Shown: piece by piece, positions 41,244 through 49,282 of the stretch
Layout of the letters: each line of letters begins with the position of its first letter
Numbering within the stretch: position 1 is the first letter of the stretch
Assembly: GCF_007004625.1 (NCBI RefSeq)
Contig: NZ_VIFV01000009.1
Span: forward strand, 1-64,000
Length of the DNA stretch: 64,000 bases
Reading direction: 5' to 3'
From: Planococcus salinarum
Lineage (GTDB): Bacteria; Bacillota; Bacilli; Bacillales_A; Planococcaceae
The notes under the pieces: generated by a model
Seen by the model: only the letters and a program-made list of their open reading frames with translations
The model's database searches: none
What the model was told of the DNA's origin: nothing
Position numbers and translations under genes: made by a program

Positions 41244-41980
41244 CACTCAAAGCCGAATGCGTCGCTGCCGATTTGTGCAAGGACCTGCTGGCCCGCGGCA
41301 GTCGGATGGATATCACCGGAGATAACATATAATGCCTGGTCGTTGCCGAAGGCGCTATAGGCATCTGCAAGGTAGACATTTTCACTGGAAGCTGCCAAAG
41401 CGGCAAACATCTGATTGATGCCCGGCAAGACTGAATCGGCTACATTGTGTAGCGGATCATTCACCTGGAATGGATTGTAGACGTTGTAAAGCACAATGGG
41501 AGCATCCGTCAGTGAACGGGTTTCAAGGATAGTGGCTGAAATATTGGCGACCACATCACTGGCACCCAACTTTTGCATCAGCAATTGCTGGAACAGAACG
41601 AGGTCTCCCGCGCTTTCATTTCCTGCCTCACGCAGAATTTGCAGGAGGTCATTATTGCCGATTGTGATGGTGACATAATCAGCATGTTTAACAGCCTGGC
41701 GGTATTTCTGTTCAGCTTCCAGGGCATCAAGCAACTGATCGCTCTGCCAGCCTGATACGCCGAGGTTCCTGACACGCAGGTCGTCTTCAGCACCAATAAG
41801 AAACGGATAAGCCGCTTTCGAAGGGTTTTGATTGGTCTGGCCCAGGTTAAGGCCAAATGGGATGGAATCCCCGAGAGCCACCAGCGATTCTTTTGCCTGT
41901 TCACTCTCGGCAAAAGCGGCAGGCGAAGCAATCGATCCAGCAAGAACCACAACAGCCAGAGATTTGATGATTTTTTTCAT
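41243..41980 (-). CDS. Secreted SGNH/GDSL hydrolase
   Basis: The 245-residue product has a signal peptide (MKKIIKSLAVVVLAGSIASP, cleavage after A-F-A). It has the four SGNH blocks: A-L-G-D-S-I with the nucleophile near residue 37, a Gly in N-L-G-V-S-G-W, I-G-N-N-D with the Asn near residue 110, and D-I-H-P-T with the Asp/His pair near residue 222. It is likely an extracellular esterase/lipase of the YpmR or lysophospholipase type. ATG 41980 is seven bases after AAAGGAG; an ATG two codons earlier is too close. Confidence 0.9.
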   Translation of the reverse strand: MKKIIKSLAVVVLAGSIASPAAFAESEQAKESLVALGDSIPFGLNLGQTNQNPSKAAYPFLIGAEDDLRVRNLGVSGWQSDQLLDALEAEQKYRQAVKHADYVTITIGNNDLLQILREAGNESAGDLVLFQQLLMQKLGASDVVANISATILETRSLTDAPIVLYNVYNPFQVNDPLHNVADSVLPGINQMFAALAASSENVYLADAYSAFGNDQALYVISGDIHPTAAGQQVLAQIGSDAFGFE

Positions 41981-42168
41981 GGACATTCTCCTTTCAATTT
42001 TATTACATTTTTAGTATAAACTTATTTAATTGAATTGTCTGTAAATATTCTGGGATTGGTATGCATTAATTTCCGCTGCAAATAAAACCGGCATATAGAG
42101 GGGTTTGAGTATGATAAGATTATTGCAACAGCAAGTCTTTTGAAACCGAAAGAGAAAGGGGTTAGAGC

Positions 42169-43038
42169 ATGAATCCGCTAATTGATAAAGCAGCCCGTTT
42201 TGCCGCCATCAAGCATGATGGACAATACCGCAAAGGTTCGAATATCCCGTATATCACGCATCCATTCGGTGTGGCAATGATTCTGATGGAAGAAAAGCAG
42301 CCTGACAGCCTGATTGCAGCCGGCCTATTGCACGACACGCTAGAAGATACCGAGGTAACGGAGGAAGAGTTGTTCGAGCATTTTGGGGAGGAAATCCTGA
42401 TGCTTGTCAAAGCCGCGTCCGAACCCGATAAAACTCTTTCCTGGGAATTACGGAAACAGCATACCATTGCCAATCTGCCGTCCCACTCCACAGAGGAACT
42501 TTACCTCATCCTGGCTGATAAGCTGCACAATCTCCGATCGGTACAGGCCGATGTCCTGAAGCAGGGGAACGCTGTATGGGGCCGCTTCAAAAGAGGGAAG
42601 CGTGAGCAAAGCTGGTATTATATGAGCATAGTCCATGAGCTTCGCGCGAGAAAAAGGGAGATTCCGCTGATCCGAAAACTGGAAGAAGAGGCGATGGAGC
42701 TTTTCACGGGTAAAAAGCGGCTGTCGGTCCATGATATCCAGCTGCTGTTTACGTGTTTCCGTTCAGTGGAACTGGCGGAGCGGGAAGAACTGGAGAGGTC
42801 CGGTCTTGCCGTTTTTGCCGGGGAGCTTTGGGAAAAGGCGGAATCCGATTCGGGTACGGAAACACAGGGTGCTTCAATTCCCTTTCGGCCAGAGTCCGAA
42901 CAGACCGGTTCACAACAGCCCAAAGACCAGGCAGCCGATCCATATGAAGATGCCTGTCTTCAGGAGCTGAAATACCGCCTCGCTTGGGACGATGAACTCT
43001 TCCGGAAATATTTCAACGATTTCTATTCACCGGACTGA
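42169..43038 (+). CDS. HD-domain hydrolase, SpoT/Mesh1-like
   Basis: The N-terminal 180 residues match the (p)ppGpp hydrolase type of HD domain: K-H-D-G-Q-Y-R-K-G-S-N-I-P-Y-I-T-H-P, L-L-H-D-T-L-E-D with the HD metal pair, and A-D-K-L-H-N-L. There is no synthetase domain, so a small alarmone hydrolase is the best guess. The last 110 residues are charged and of unknown role (P-Y-E-D-A-C-L-Q-E-L-K near the end). AGAAAGGGG precedes the ATG. The VWA gene follows 134 nt later on the same strand. Confidence 0.8.
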   Translation: MNPLIDKAARFAAIKHDGQYRKGSNIPYITHPFGVAMILMEEKQPDSLIAAGLLHDTLEDTEVTEEELFEHFGEEILMLVKAASEPDKTLSWELRKQHTIANLPSHSTEELYLILADKLHNLRSVQADVLKQGNAVWGRFKRGKREQSWYYMSIVHELRARKREIPLIRKLEEEAMELFTGKKRLSVHDIQLLFTCFRSVELAEREELERSGLAVFAGELWEKAESDSGTETQGASIPFRPESEQTGSQQPKDQAADPYEDACLQELKYRLAWDDELFRKYFNDFYSPD

Positions 43039-43172
43039 AACGGTTGGGCAGATCAGCAGACGGCGTAAGAGAATTGCTCCCCAGGGCAAAAAATGTCGCT
43101 TCTGAAGCGACCTGTCTGTCTCTATTAAATCGTATCCTTAAGTTGTTAAGAAAACTTGAGGAGGAATTGTAT

Positions 43173-43823
43173 ATGAAAAATGGAATGACGGAATTGGTTT
43201 TTATTCTCGATAAGAGCGGTTCGATGGCTGGTTTGGAACGGGACACCATCGGCGGTTTCAATGCATTGGTGGAAAAACAGCGGAAGCTTCCCGGTGATGT
43301 TCGTGTCACCACCGTGCTTTTCAATCAGGCATATGAATTGCTTCACGACCGAATCTCCCTGAAAGGGATTTCCCCGCTGACGGAAACGGATTACGAAGTC
43401 GGGGGCATGACGGCGTTGCTCGACGCCGTCGGATCGACTATCCAGAAAATAAGCAATGCCCAGCAGCGGACACTGGAACAGGAACGCGCGGACAAAGTGA
43501 TGTTCGTCATCACGACAGATGGCATGGAAAATGCAAGCTGCGAATACGGGTACCGGAAAATTCACGAAATGATTGCGGCGCAAAAGGCTGATGCCAATTG
43601 GGAATTCGTCTTTCTGGGCGCGAATATCCATGCTGTCGCAACTGCACAAAAATTCGGGGTGGCAGAAGAATTCGCCGTCGAGTATCACGCGGATGCTGAA
43701 GGAACACAGCTGAATTATGATGTCCTCAGCAAAGCCGTGACATCGTTCCGGACAGGGAAATCACTCGACCGCAGCTGGAAAAAAGATATTGAAAGAGATT
43801 ATAAAAACCGTGCGAAAAAGTAA
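43173..43823 (+). CDS. VWA-domain protein
   Basis: The 216-residue cytoplasmic protein is a single von Willebrand A domain. Its metal-ion-dependent adhesion site is built by D-K-S-G-S-M-A-G near residue 12, a Thr in G-G-M-T-A-L-L-D-A-V near residue 79, and an Asp in I-T-T-D-G-M-E-N near residue 112. The sequence resembles TerY-like and other bacterial stand-alone VWA proteins. GAGGAGG precedes the ATG at 43173. An upstream in-frame reading lacks a ribosome site. It precedes two SigB-type stress genes but has its own terminator. Confidence 0.85.
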   Translation: MKNGMTELVFILDKSGSMAGLERDTIGGFNALVEKQRKLPGDVRVTTVLFNQAYELLHDRISLKGISPLTETDYEVGGMTALLDAVGSTIQKISNAQQRTLEQERADKVMFVITTDGMENASCEYGYRKIHEMIAAQKADANWEFVFLGANIHAVATAQKFGVAEEFAVEYHADAEGTQLNYDVLSKAVTSFRTGKSLDRSWKKDIERDYKNRAKK

Positions 43824-43838
43824 GAAATTCCTTGAGTT

Positions 43839-43865
43839 GCCCTTCCTTTACCGGCGGGGCTTTTT
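43839..43865 (+). terminator. Terminator after the VWA gene
   Basis: GCCC...GGGGC stem around a 14-nt interior, then TTTTTG; weaker than most terminators here. Confidence 0.6.
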
Positions 43866-43886
43866 GATTGTCCTAAACTTCGGATA

Positions 43887-43912
43887 GTTTTGATTGAAAT
43901 GCCAGAGGGTAG
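43887..43912 (+). promoter_or_regulatory. Putative SigB promoter of the first YflT/DUF2382 gene
   Basis: GTTTTG, 14 bp, GGGTAG; compare the SigB consensus GTTTAA-N12-15-GGGTAT. It lies 54 nt before the start codon. Confidence 0.55.
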
Positions 43913-43965
43913 TGAGTCTATATGGACAAAAGTATTCAAAATCGATTGTTGGAGGTATGGATACA

Positions 43966-44820
43966 ATGGATAAAAAGGGCAATAAGCGTTTCGGTTTTTT
44001 TGGCGCACAAATGGAAGTTGATGAAAAAATTGAAGAATTGAAAAAAGAAGGCTATCCTTCGGACAATATGTATGTCATTGCCAAAGACAATGAGCAGATC
44101 AATGAATTGCGTTCCCATTCAGACATGCACTTCAGCACGGAGCAGGACGGGGAATGGATCGATAAATTCAAAGAACTTTTTTCAGAAAACAGCTCGTTGA
44201 AACATGTCTTTGAGGAAATGGGATTCAGCAGAAGTGAAGCCGAAGACTACAATCGCCGTATCGAGAACGGGGAAATTTTCCTGTTTGCGGATGATGAAAT
44301 TTATCGGGACACCGAAGATGCGGCAGGCTCCAGCGCTTTCGAAAATTCACAGGATCCGGCCAATGAGTTTGAAGAGACGCCTAAAATGAGCCGGAAAGAG
44401 CGACGCAAGAAGCTTTCCGGAACGGGTGAGGAGAGCCTGTTGCTGCACGAGGAGCAGCTCGAAGTGAATAAAGAGCGGGTGAAGACCGGCGAGGTTAACG
44501 TAAACAAGCGGATTGTGGAAGAACAGCAGCATATGGATGTGCCAGTAGAAAGGGATGACGTAAGCGTGGAACGCAGACCGGTCACGGATACTGGCAATCC
44601 GGATGAAGAGTTGAAAAAGGAGCCCTATCAGGTTGGGGATGAACTCCATATCCCTATCGTCGAGGAAAGGCTTGTTGTTACGAAAATGGAAGTGGTCACA
44701 GAAGAGATTGTGGTGACCAAAAGAAAAGTCAGTGACACCGAACACATTTCAGAAACCATCCGCCGTGAAGAAGTCGACATCGACGAAAGTGGAGGCCCGG
44801 CAGGCGGTTATAAAAAGTAA
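43966..44820 (+). CDS. Stress protein: YflT (GSP17M) domain fused to DUF2382
   Basis: Residues 10-75 (F-F-G-A-Q-M-E-V-D-E-K-I-E-E-L-K-K-E-G-Y, then V-I-A-K-D) match the general-stress-protein-17M/YflT domain. Residues 145-275 (L-H-E-E-Q-L-E-V-N-K-E-R-V-K-T-G-E-V, V-E-R-R-P-V) match the DUF2382/YsnF domain. The latter carries two related halves, the second with V-E-E-R-L-V-V-T-K. It is about 40-50 percent similar to the next gene. It is cytoplasmic and highly charged, with unknown function. ATG 43966 has TTGGAGG at good spacing. Confidence 0.82.
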   Translation: MDKKGNKRFGFFGAQMEVDEKIEELKKEGYPSDNMYVIAKDNEQINELRSHSDMHFSTEQDGEWIDKFKELFSENSSLKHVFEEMGFSRSEAEDYNRRIENGEIFLFADDEIYRDTEDAAGSSAFENSQDPANEFEETPKMSRKERRKKLSGTGEESLLLHEEQLEVNKERVKTGEVNVNKRIVEEQQHMDVPVERDDVSVERRPVTDTGNPDEELKKEPYQVGDELHIPIVEERLVVTKMEVVTEEIVVTKRKVSDTEHISETIRREEVDIDESGGPAGGYKK

Positions 44821-44867
44821 ATCCTCGCTGGAATTTTCCTGTTGGCCAGGCCTTCTCAAGCGTGAAT

Positions 44868-44892
44868 GTTTAATATAGCACCTATCGGGTAG
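44868..44892 (+). promoter_or_regulatory. SigB promoter of the second YflT/DUF2382 gene
   Basis: GTTTAA (44868-44873), 13 bp, GGGTAG (44887-44892). This is one base from the SigB consensus and lies about 50 nt before the start. Confidence 0.75.
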
Positions 44893-44944
44893 ACAATTTA
44901 TAGTTTCGTCGATAAAAAAATCACAATTTATTGGAGGTTTTAGA

Positions 44945-45796
44945 ATGATGAAAAATAATAATAATAACAATGACAAATTGGTAGGTACTTTTGAATTGCA
45001 GGCACAGGTTTTCAAGAAAATAGAAGAACTGAAGGAACAGGGCTACCGGGAAGAGGATATGTACGTTGTCGCTAAAGATGGCGCCAATATTGATACTCTT
45101 CAGGACAAGACCAGAACGAACATCACATCCGGAGACAAAGACAGCAACTGGAAAGATAAGTTCACGAATCTTTTCTCAAGCGATGATACAGAAAGAAGTT
45201 CGTACCGTAACGTAAGTGACGACCCGTCATATGATTCGGATTACGGCAGGCATGTTGAAAACGGCCGCATCCTGTTGTATGTGGACCGGGACTTTTCAGG
45301 CACGTCCGGCTCATATGCCACCGGAAGCACGACAGGCGCAGGTGGGGACTTGAGCCGCGGCAGCAGCACCGATGCCGGATCTGAAGAAAGCATGAAGCTT
45401 CATGAAGAGCGTTTGAACGTCGACAAAGAGCGTGTACAAACGGGTGAGGTTAATGTCGGCAAGCACGTAGTTGAAGAAGAACAATCAATCGACGTGCCAG
45501 TGGAACGCGAAGAAGTATATGTGGAACGACGTCCGGTAAATGATGCGACCGATTCCGGCTTAATAGACCGCGGAGGAATTGGAAAAGATGACTCGATCCA
45601 TGTTGATGTTAATGAGGAGCGCGTAAATGTTTCCAAAGACGATGTAGTCAACGAAGAATTGGTAGTCGGTAAACGCAAAGTCAAAGACACGGAACATGTC
45701 AGCGAAACGGTTCGCCGGGAAGAAGCCGACATTGATGAAGAAACAAAGAAAGACAAAGGCCCGTTCAAAGATGATGATCGAAATCGTGGACTATAA
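44945..45796 (+). CDS. Stress protein: YflT (GSP17M) domain fused to DUF2382, paralogue
   Basis: This 283-residue paralogue of the preceding gene opens with an Asn run (MMKNNNNNNDK), then V-F-K-K-I-E-E-L-K-E-Q-G-Y and V-V-A-K-D-G of the YflT domain. A Gly/Ser/Thr-rich linker (T-G-S-T-T-G-A-G-G) follows, then DUF2382 with L-H-E-E-R-L-N-V-D-K-E-R-V-Q-T-G-E-V. A GGAGGTTTTAG site precedes the ATG. A near-consensus SigB promoter lies upstream, so induction by general stress is likely. What the protein does is unknown. Confidence 0.85.
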   Translation: MMKNNNNNNDKLVGTFELQAQVFKKIEELKEQGYREEDMYVVAKDGANIDTLQDKTRTNITSGDKDSNWKDKFTNLFSSDDTERSSYRNVSDDPSYDSDYGRHVENGRILLYVDRDFSGTSGSYATGSTTGAGGDLSRGSSTDAGSEESMKLHEERLNVDKERVQTGEVNVGKHVVEEEQSIDVPVEREEVYVERRPVNDATDSGLIDRGGIGKDDSIHVDVNEERVNVSKDDVVNEELVVGKRKVKDTEHVSETVRREEADIDEETKKDKGPFKDDDRNRGL

Positions 45797-45831
45797 GATC
45801 ACACCAGACTGACCAGTGGAACAAACAACAT

Positions 45832-45862
45832 GCCGTACCGGGAACCTCCGGTGCGGTTTTTA
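45832..45862 (+). terminator. Terminator after the second YflT/DUF2382 gene
   Basis: CCGTACCGG / CCGGTGCGG stem followed by TTTTTA. Confidence 0.85.
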
Positions 45863-46040
45863 TATGCAATGAAATGCTGACCGGCACAATTCCAAAGTTT
45901 GGACTTCAAGATCATATTCCCGTTAGGGATGGTGGGAGTTGAAAATGTCGAATCTTTTGTGGAAAGGGGTTGGGAGTAACCCACAGCAAAAGAGGGTTAT
46001 CCACAAAGCAGCAAAGTTATTAACTATTTGATGATACAAG

Positions 46041-46080
46041 TGTATGGAATAAAAATAGGTGAGTGGTTTTATTCCATACA
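46041..46080. promoter_or_regulatory. Perfect 14-bp inverted repeat, probable TetR operator
   Basis: TGTATGGAATAAAA and TTTTATTCCATACA are separated by 12 bp, about 50 nt upstream of the TetR gene. TetR-family regulators bind inverted repeats and are frequently autoregulated. The gap 45863-46040 shows nothing else. Confidence 0.55.
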
Positions 46081-46095
46081 GTCGTATTAAATATA

Positions 46096-46123
46096 TTGAA
46101 TAATAAAAGTATTCTGATAAAAT
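46096..46123 (+). promoter_or_regulatory. Promoter of the TetR gene, possibly giving a leaderless mRNA
   Basis: TTGAAT (46096-46101), 16 bp, TAAAAT (46118-46123). The expected start point, about 7 nt downstream, falls on the A of the ATG at 46130. No ribosome site is present before that ATG. Confidence 0.5.
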
Positions 46124-46129
46124 AGAAGT

Positions 46130-46735
46130 ATGCCAAAACTAATTGATCACGAAACCAAAAAACTGGATATTGCACATGCCGCATGGAGAATCATTTTAAA
46201 AGAGGGGGTAGCAGCAGCCTCCGTCAGGAATATTGCAAAGGAGGCAGGAATCACGCTTGGTGCGCTGCGTTATTATTTCGCATCACAGGAAGAGCTGCTG
46301 GCTTTTACCGAAGACCTCATTCATGCCATTCTTGCGGAAAGAACTTCGGAACTCTTCATGGTAGACCTGCAACCACAGCAAAAAATACTGCAGTTGCTGA
46401 ACGGATTATTGCCCGGTGCCGACAGGGGGGAAGCGGCGGCTGAAGCCAGGCTGATTTTCAAACTGCAGTCCAAATATACCGGAAAATCTTATGATGCAGG
46501 CCGTGACAGCATTTATCAGGCAGTAAAATCCATTCTGTCGAACCTTGTTATGCTGAACCTGTTGAAGAAAGATACCGATCTGGGCCTGGAAACGGACAGA
46601 TTATATGCATTGATGGACGGCTTGGCGATGGATGCCATGCTGCGCGGAACGGAGAATAGGGCTGAGAAGACGAAGAACATCCTCTCAGCACATATAAATT
46701 CCATATGCAAAGAACCAAACGGGAATCAGCTGTGA
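46130..46735 (+). CDS. TetR family transcriptional regulator
   Basis: The 201-residue protein has an N-terminal helix-turn-helix of TetR type (A-A-S-V-R-N-I-A-K-E-A-G-I-T-L-G-A-L-R-Y near residues 29-48, then Y-F-A-S-Q-E-E-L-L). The C-terminal ligand domain (helices to residue 190, L-Y-A-L-M-D-G-L-A-M-D-A) resembles BetI-like members. No adjacent target gene is obvious, so the likely target is itself via the 14-bp inverted repeat upstream. There is no Shine-Dalgarno sequence, and the promoter position suggests leaderless translation. Confidence 0.88.
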   Translation: MPKLIDHETKKLDIAHAAWRIILKEGVAAASVRNIAKEAGITLGALRYYFASQEELLAFTEDLIHAILAERTSELFMVDLQPQQKILQLLNGLLPGADRGEAAAEARLIFKLQSKYTGKSYDAGRDSIYQAVKSILSNLVMLNLLKKDTDLGLETDRLYALMDGLAMDAMLRGTENRAEKTKNILSAHINSICKEPNGNQL

Positions 46736-46959
46736 TTCCTGTTTTTCTTTGGCCGTATTTAACTTTAAAGTTAAATACCTATACAAATAGTATATAATTT
46801 TTTTGTATGATTTTATGATTACATAATATTAATATGAAGGTGTAAATAAACAGGTTTATGAAGCGGGAAAACAAGGTATAAATCATTAAGCTTTCAATTA
46901 TCTTCAAGTTGAAATAAAATATAGAGAAGCAATTCACCTTAAAAGAGGAGTTGAGACCG

Positions 46960-47157
46960 ATGAGTTTAGAAACGATCAAAGGTTCAAGCATGATTGTCAA
47001 AATGACCCGTACATTGATGAACGAAGGCTGGTTATTTACTCCAAATGAGTTTGATGTAATCATTAAAGCGGAAAACAAAACAACCGGCGAATCCATCGAT
47101 TTCCCCTCGATTGGACACCTGAAGACCTGGTTGTATCAAAAAGCGTTAACGTATTGA
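46960..47157 (+). CDS. Small conserved hypothetical protein
   Basis: The 65-residue soluble product MSLETIKGSSMIVKMTRTLM... has a mixed alpha/beta composition without signal, membrane or Cys features. I do not recognise it. GAGGAG nine bases before the ATG at 46960 and a strong terminator right after the stop support a real small gene. The 220-nt AT-rich stretch upstream, with ACTTTAAAGT at about 46762, may hold its promoter. Confidence 0.6.
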   Translation: MSLETIKGSSMIVKMTRTLMNEGWLFTPNEFDVIIKAENKTTGESIDFPSIGHLKTWLYQKALTY

Positions 47158-47165
47158 ACCAAAAG

Positions 47166-47204
47166 AAAAGCCCGGACATCGGAAAATCGATGTCCGGGCT
47201 TTTC
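47166..47204. terminator. Terminator after the 65-residue gene (also usable by nadA)
   Basis: AAAAGCCCGGACATCG / CGATGTCCGGGCTTTT perfect stem. It lies 124 nt beyond the convergent nadA stop. Confidence 0.9.
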
Positions 47205-47327
47205 TGTGTCTGGAATCCTGCGCACAGCGCTACTGCTTTTCTACCCTATTTAAGCTGAGCATAGAATCGGCATAAATATGACGCGTCGGCACTATGTTGC
47301 TGATTCTCGGCTGCTGCAGTTATTATC

Positions 47328-48431
47328 TCAACCGGTATGCATCATTTTTTTCAACGCCATAACCGCTTCGTCGGCAGTCTTTTGATCGACGGAAATCCGG
47401 TTGATGACCCGTCCTTCCACCAATTCTTCCAACACCCAGGTCAAGTGGGGAAGGTCGATTCGGTTCATGGTCAGGCAAGGGCACATATACGGGTTGAGCG
47501 ATACGATATCGCGGTCCGGATAATCTTTGATCAGCCGGTTCACCAGGTTCATTTCCGTGCCGATTGCCCATTTTGAGCCTGGTTCCGACGCTTCGATCAT
47601 GTCGATGATGTACTTTGTCGAGCCGGCATAATCAGCAATGCTGACCACTTCATAGGTGCATTCCGGATGGACAAGGATGTTGCGGTCCGGTTCTTTGTCG
47701 CGCAGAATTTCCACATGCTTCGGCAGGAAATTCATGTGCACCGAACAATGTCCTTTCCAGAGAATCACTTTTACGTCGTCCAATTCACATTGAAGTTCCA
47801 ATTTTTGTTTGATGGGATCCCATATCGCCATCTGTTCCAATGGGATGCCGAGCTTTATTGCGGTGTTTCTGCCAAGGTGCTGGTCGGGCAGGAACAGCAT
47901 GCGCTCTTTTTGACTCAAAGCCCATTCCACCATTTCCACCGCATTTGATGAAGTCACGGTGCCCCCGCCGTTGCGGCCCACAAATGCTTTGATGGCCGCT
48001 GTTGAATTGACGTACGTCAGCGGGATGATCGTATCGCCGAACAGTTCCTGCAGTTGGAGCCAGGCCCGTTCCGTCTGGTCGATATTGGCCATATCGGCCA
48101 TCGAACAGCCGGCGCGCATATCCGGAAGGATGACCGCTTGCTCAGAAGACGTTAAAATGTCGGCTGTTTCAGCCATGAAATGTACGCCGCAGAAAAGAAT
48201 GTAGTCAGCGGTCTGGCTGCCGGCGATCTGCGAGAGCTGCAGAGAGTCGCCGGTCACGTCCGCATAGCGGATCACTTCGTCTTTCTGGTAGTGGTGGCCC
48301 AGTATATAAAGGCGTTCGCCCAAAAGTTCACGCGCGCGTGTTGCCCGCGCATGCAATTCTTCGGTTGGTGCTGACAGGTAATGGGCCGGCATTGCATCCG
48401 CCAGTTGAAGTTCATCAAGCAATGAAGTCAT
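47328..48431 (-). CDS. nadA: Quinolinate synthase
   Basis: NadA condenses iminoaspartate with dihydroxyacetone phosphate to quinolinate, using a labile 4Fe-4S cluster. The 367-residue enzyme shows [10 protein letters not shown] near residue 45, the cluster cysteines in C-G-V-H-F-M-A-E-T near residue 80 and C-P-C-L-T-M-N near residue 318, plus the H-P-E-C-T-Y motif near residue 253. The extra Cys and length (long form) are typical of Bacillus NadA. Its start overlaps the nadC stop by 4 nt. It is the last gene of nadB-nadC-nadA. Confidence 0.95.
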   Translation of the reverse strand: MTSLLDELQLADAMPAHYLSAPTEELHARATRARELLGERLYILGHHYQKDEVIRYADVTGDSLQLSQIAGSQTADYILFCGVHFMAETADILTSSEQAVILPDMRAGCSMADMANIDQTERAWLQLQELFGDTIIPLTYVNSTAAIKAFVGRNGGGTVTSSNAVEMVEWALSQKERMLFLPDQHLGRNTAIKLGIPLEQMAIWDPIKQKLELQCELDDVKVILWKGHCSVHMNFLPKHVEILRDKEPDRNILVHPECTYEVVSIADYAGSTKYIIDMIEASEPGSKWAIGTEMNLVNRLIKDYPDRDIVSLNPYMCPCLTMNRIDLPHLTWVLEELVEGRVINRISVDQKTADEAVMALKKMMHTG

Positions 48432-49282
48432 CGTGTAATTTCCTCCTTTTGTGAAACGCTTAAGTTCATGGTCATATCCAGATTGCTGACGCTATGCGTC
48501 AAGGCACCGATGGAAATGACATCGACTCCGGTATCGCGGTAATCTTCGAGGCAGGCCAAATCGATCCCGCCGGAAGCTTCTGTCCGTATCGGAGCGGGAA
48601 CCAGCTTGACCCAGCGCCGCATTGTATCCGGTGTCTGATTGTCGAACATGATGGCGTCCGGTGCGGCCGTTATCGCTTCTGCCAATTGCTGCTCCGTTTC
48701 CACTTCCACTTCGACCATCATCATATGGCCGTGCGCTGCACGGACTTTTTTTACTGCTTCTGTGATCGATCCGGCAGCTGCAATATGATTGTCTTTCAGC
48801 ATGACCGCATCATACAGGCCGTTCCGGTGATTGGAACCGCCGCCTGCCCTTACGGCGTATTTTTCGAACATCCGGAGCCCGGGGGTGGTTTTCCGGGTAT
48901 CGACAATGCGGGTATGCCGGGAGTTGAGTGTATCCACGCAATGGCGCGTCAAAGTGGCAATGGCACTCATGCGCTGGACCAGGTTGAGGAAAACGCGCTC
49001 ACCCGCCAGAATTTGGGCCACATCCCCGGTGATTCGTACCAGCGGCTCGCCAGGGGACACCTGATCGCCATCCTGTTTCAGTTTTTCAACGGCAATGGCG
49101 GGATCCAACAGGCGGTAGCCCCATTCGAAGATCTGCAATCCTGCAACAACCCCATCCGCTTTGGAGCGAACGATTGCCGTGCCGGTATCCCTTTCATTAA
49201 AAATGACCGAGGATGCGTCCCGTTCCCCGATATCTTCCAGTAAGAAATGTGTTAATGCTTTTTCTGCCAGTAATCTGTTCAT
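48428..49282 (-). CDS. nadC: Nicotinate-nucleotide pyrophosphorylase (quinolinate phosphoribosyltransferase)
   Basis: NadC converts quinolinate and PRPP to nicotinate mononucleotide and CO2. The 284-residue product has T-R-K-T-T-P-G-L-R near residue 130 and [20 protein letters not shown] near residue 148, both in the PRPP/quinolinate site, and E-A-S-G-G-I near residue 237. The ATG overlaps the nadB stop codon region and its stop overlaps nadA, so the three enzymes are cotranslated. Confidence 0.95.
   Translation of the reverse strand: MNRLLAEKALTHFLLEDIGERDASSVIFNERDTGTAIVRSKADGVVAGLQIFEWGYRLLDPAIAVEKLKQDGDQVSPGEPLVRITGDVAQILAGERVFLNLVQRMSAIATLTRHCVDTLNSRHTRIVDTRKTTPGLRMFEKYAVRAGGGSNHRNGLYDAVMLKDNHIAAAGSITEAVKKVRAAHGHMMMVEVEVETEQQLAEAITAAPDAIMFDNQTPDTMRRWVKLVPAPIRTEASGGIDLACLEDYRDTGVDVISIGALTHSVSNLDMTMNLSVSQKEEITR

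Noticed and set aside
43085-43110. Hairpin GTCGCTTC/GAAGCGAC that looks like a minus-strand terminator
   Set aside because: No minus-strand gene ends nearby, and on the plus strand it has no T run, so it is not called as a terminator.
48494-49243. 249-codon plus-strand frame opposite nadC
   Set aside because: Pure shadow of nadC, which has complete catalytic motifs and overlaps nadB and nadA in the expected operon.
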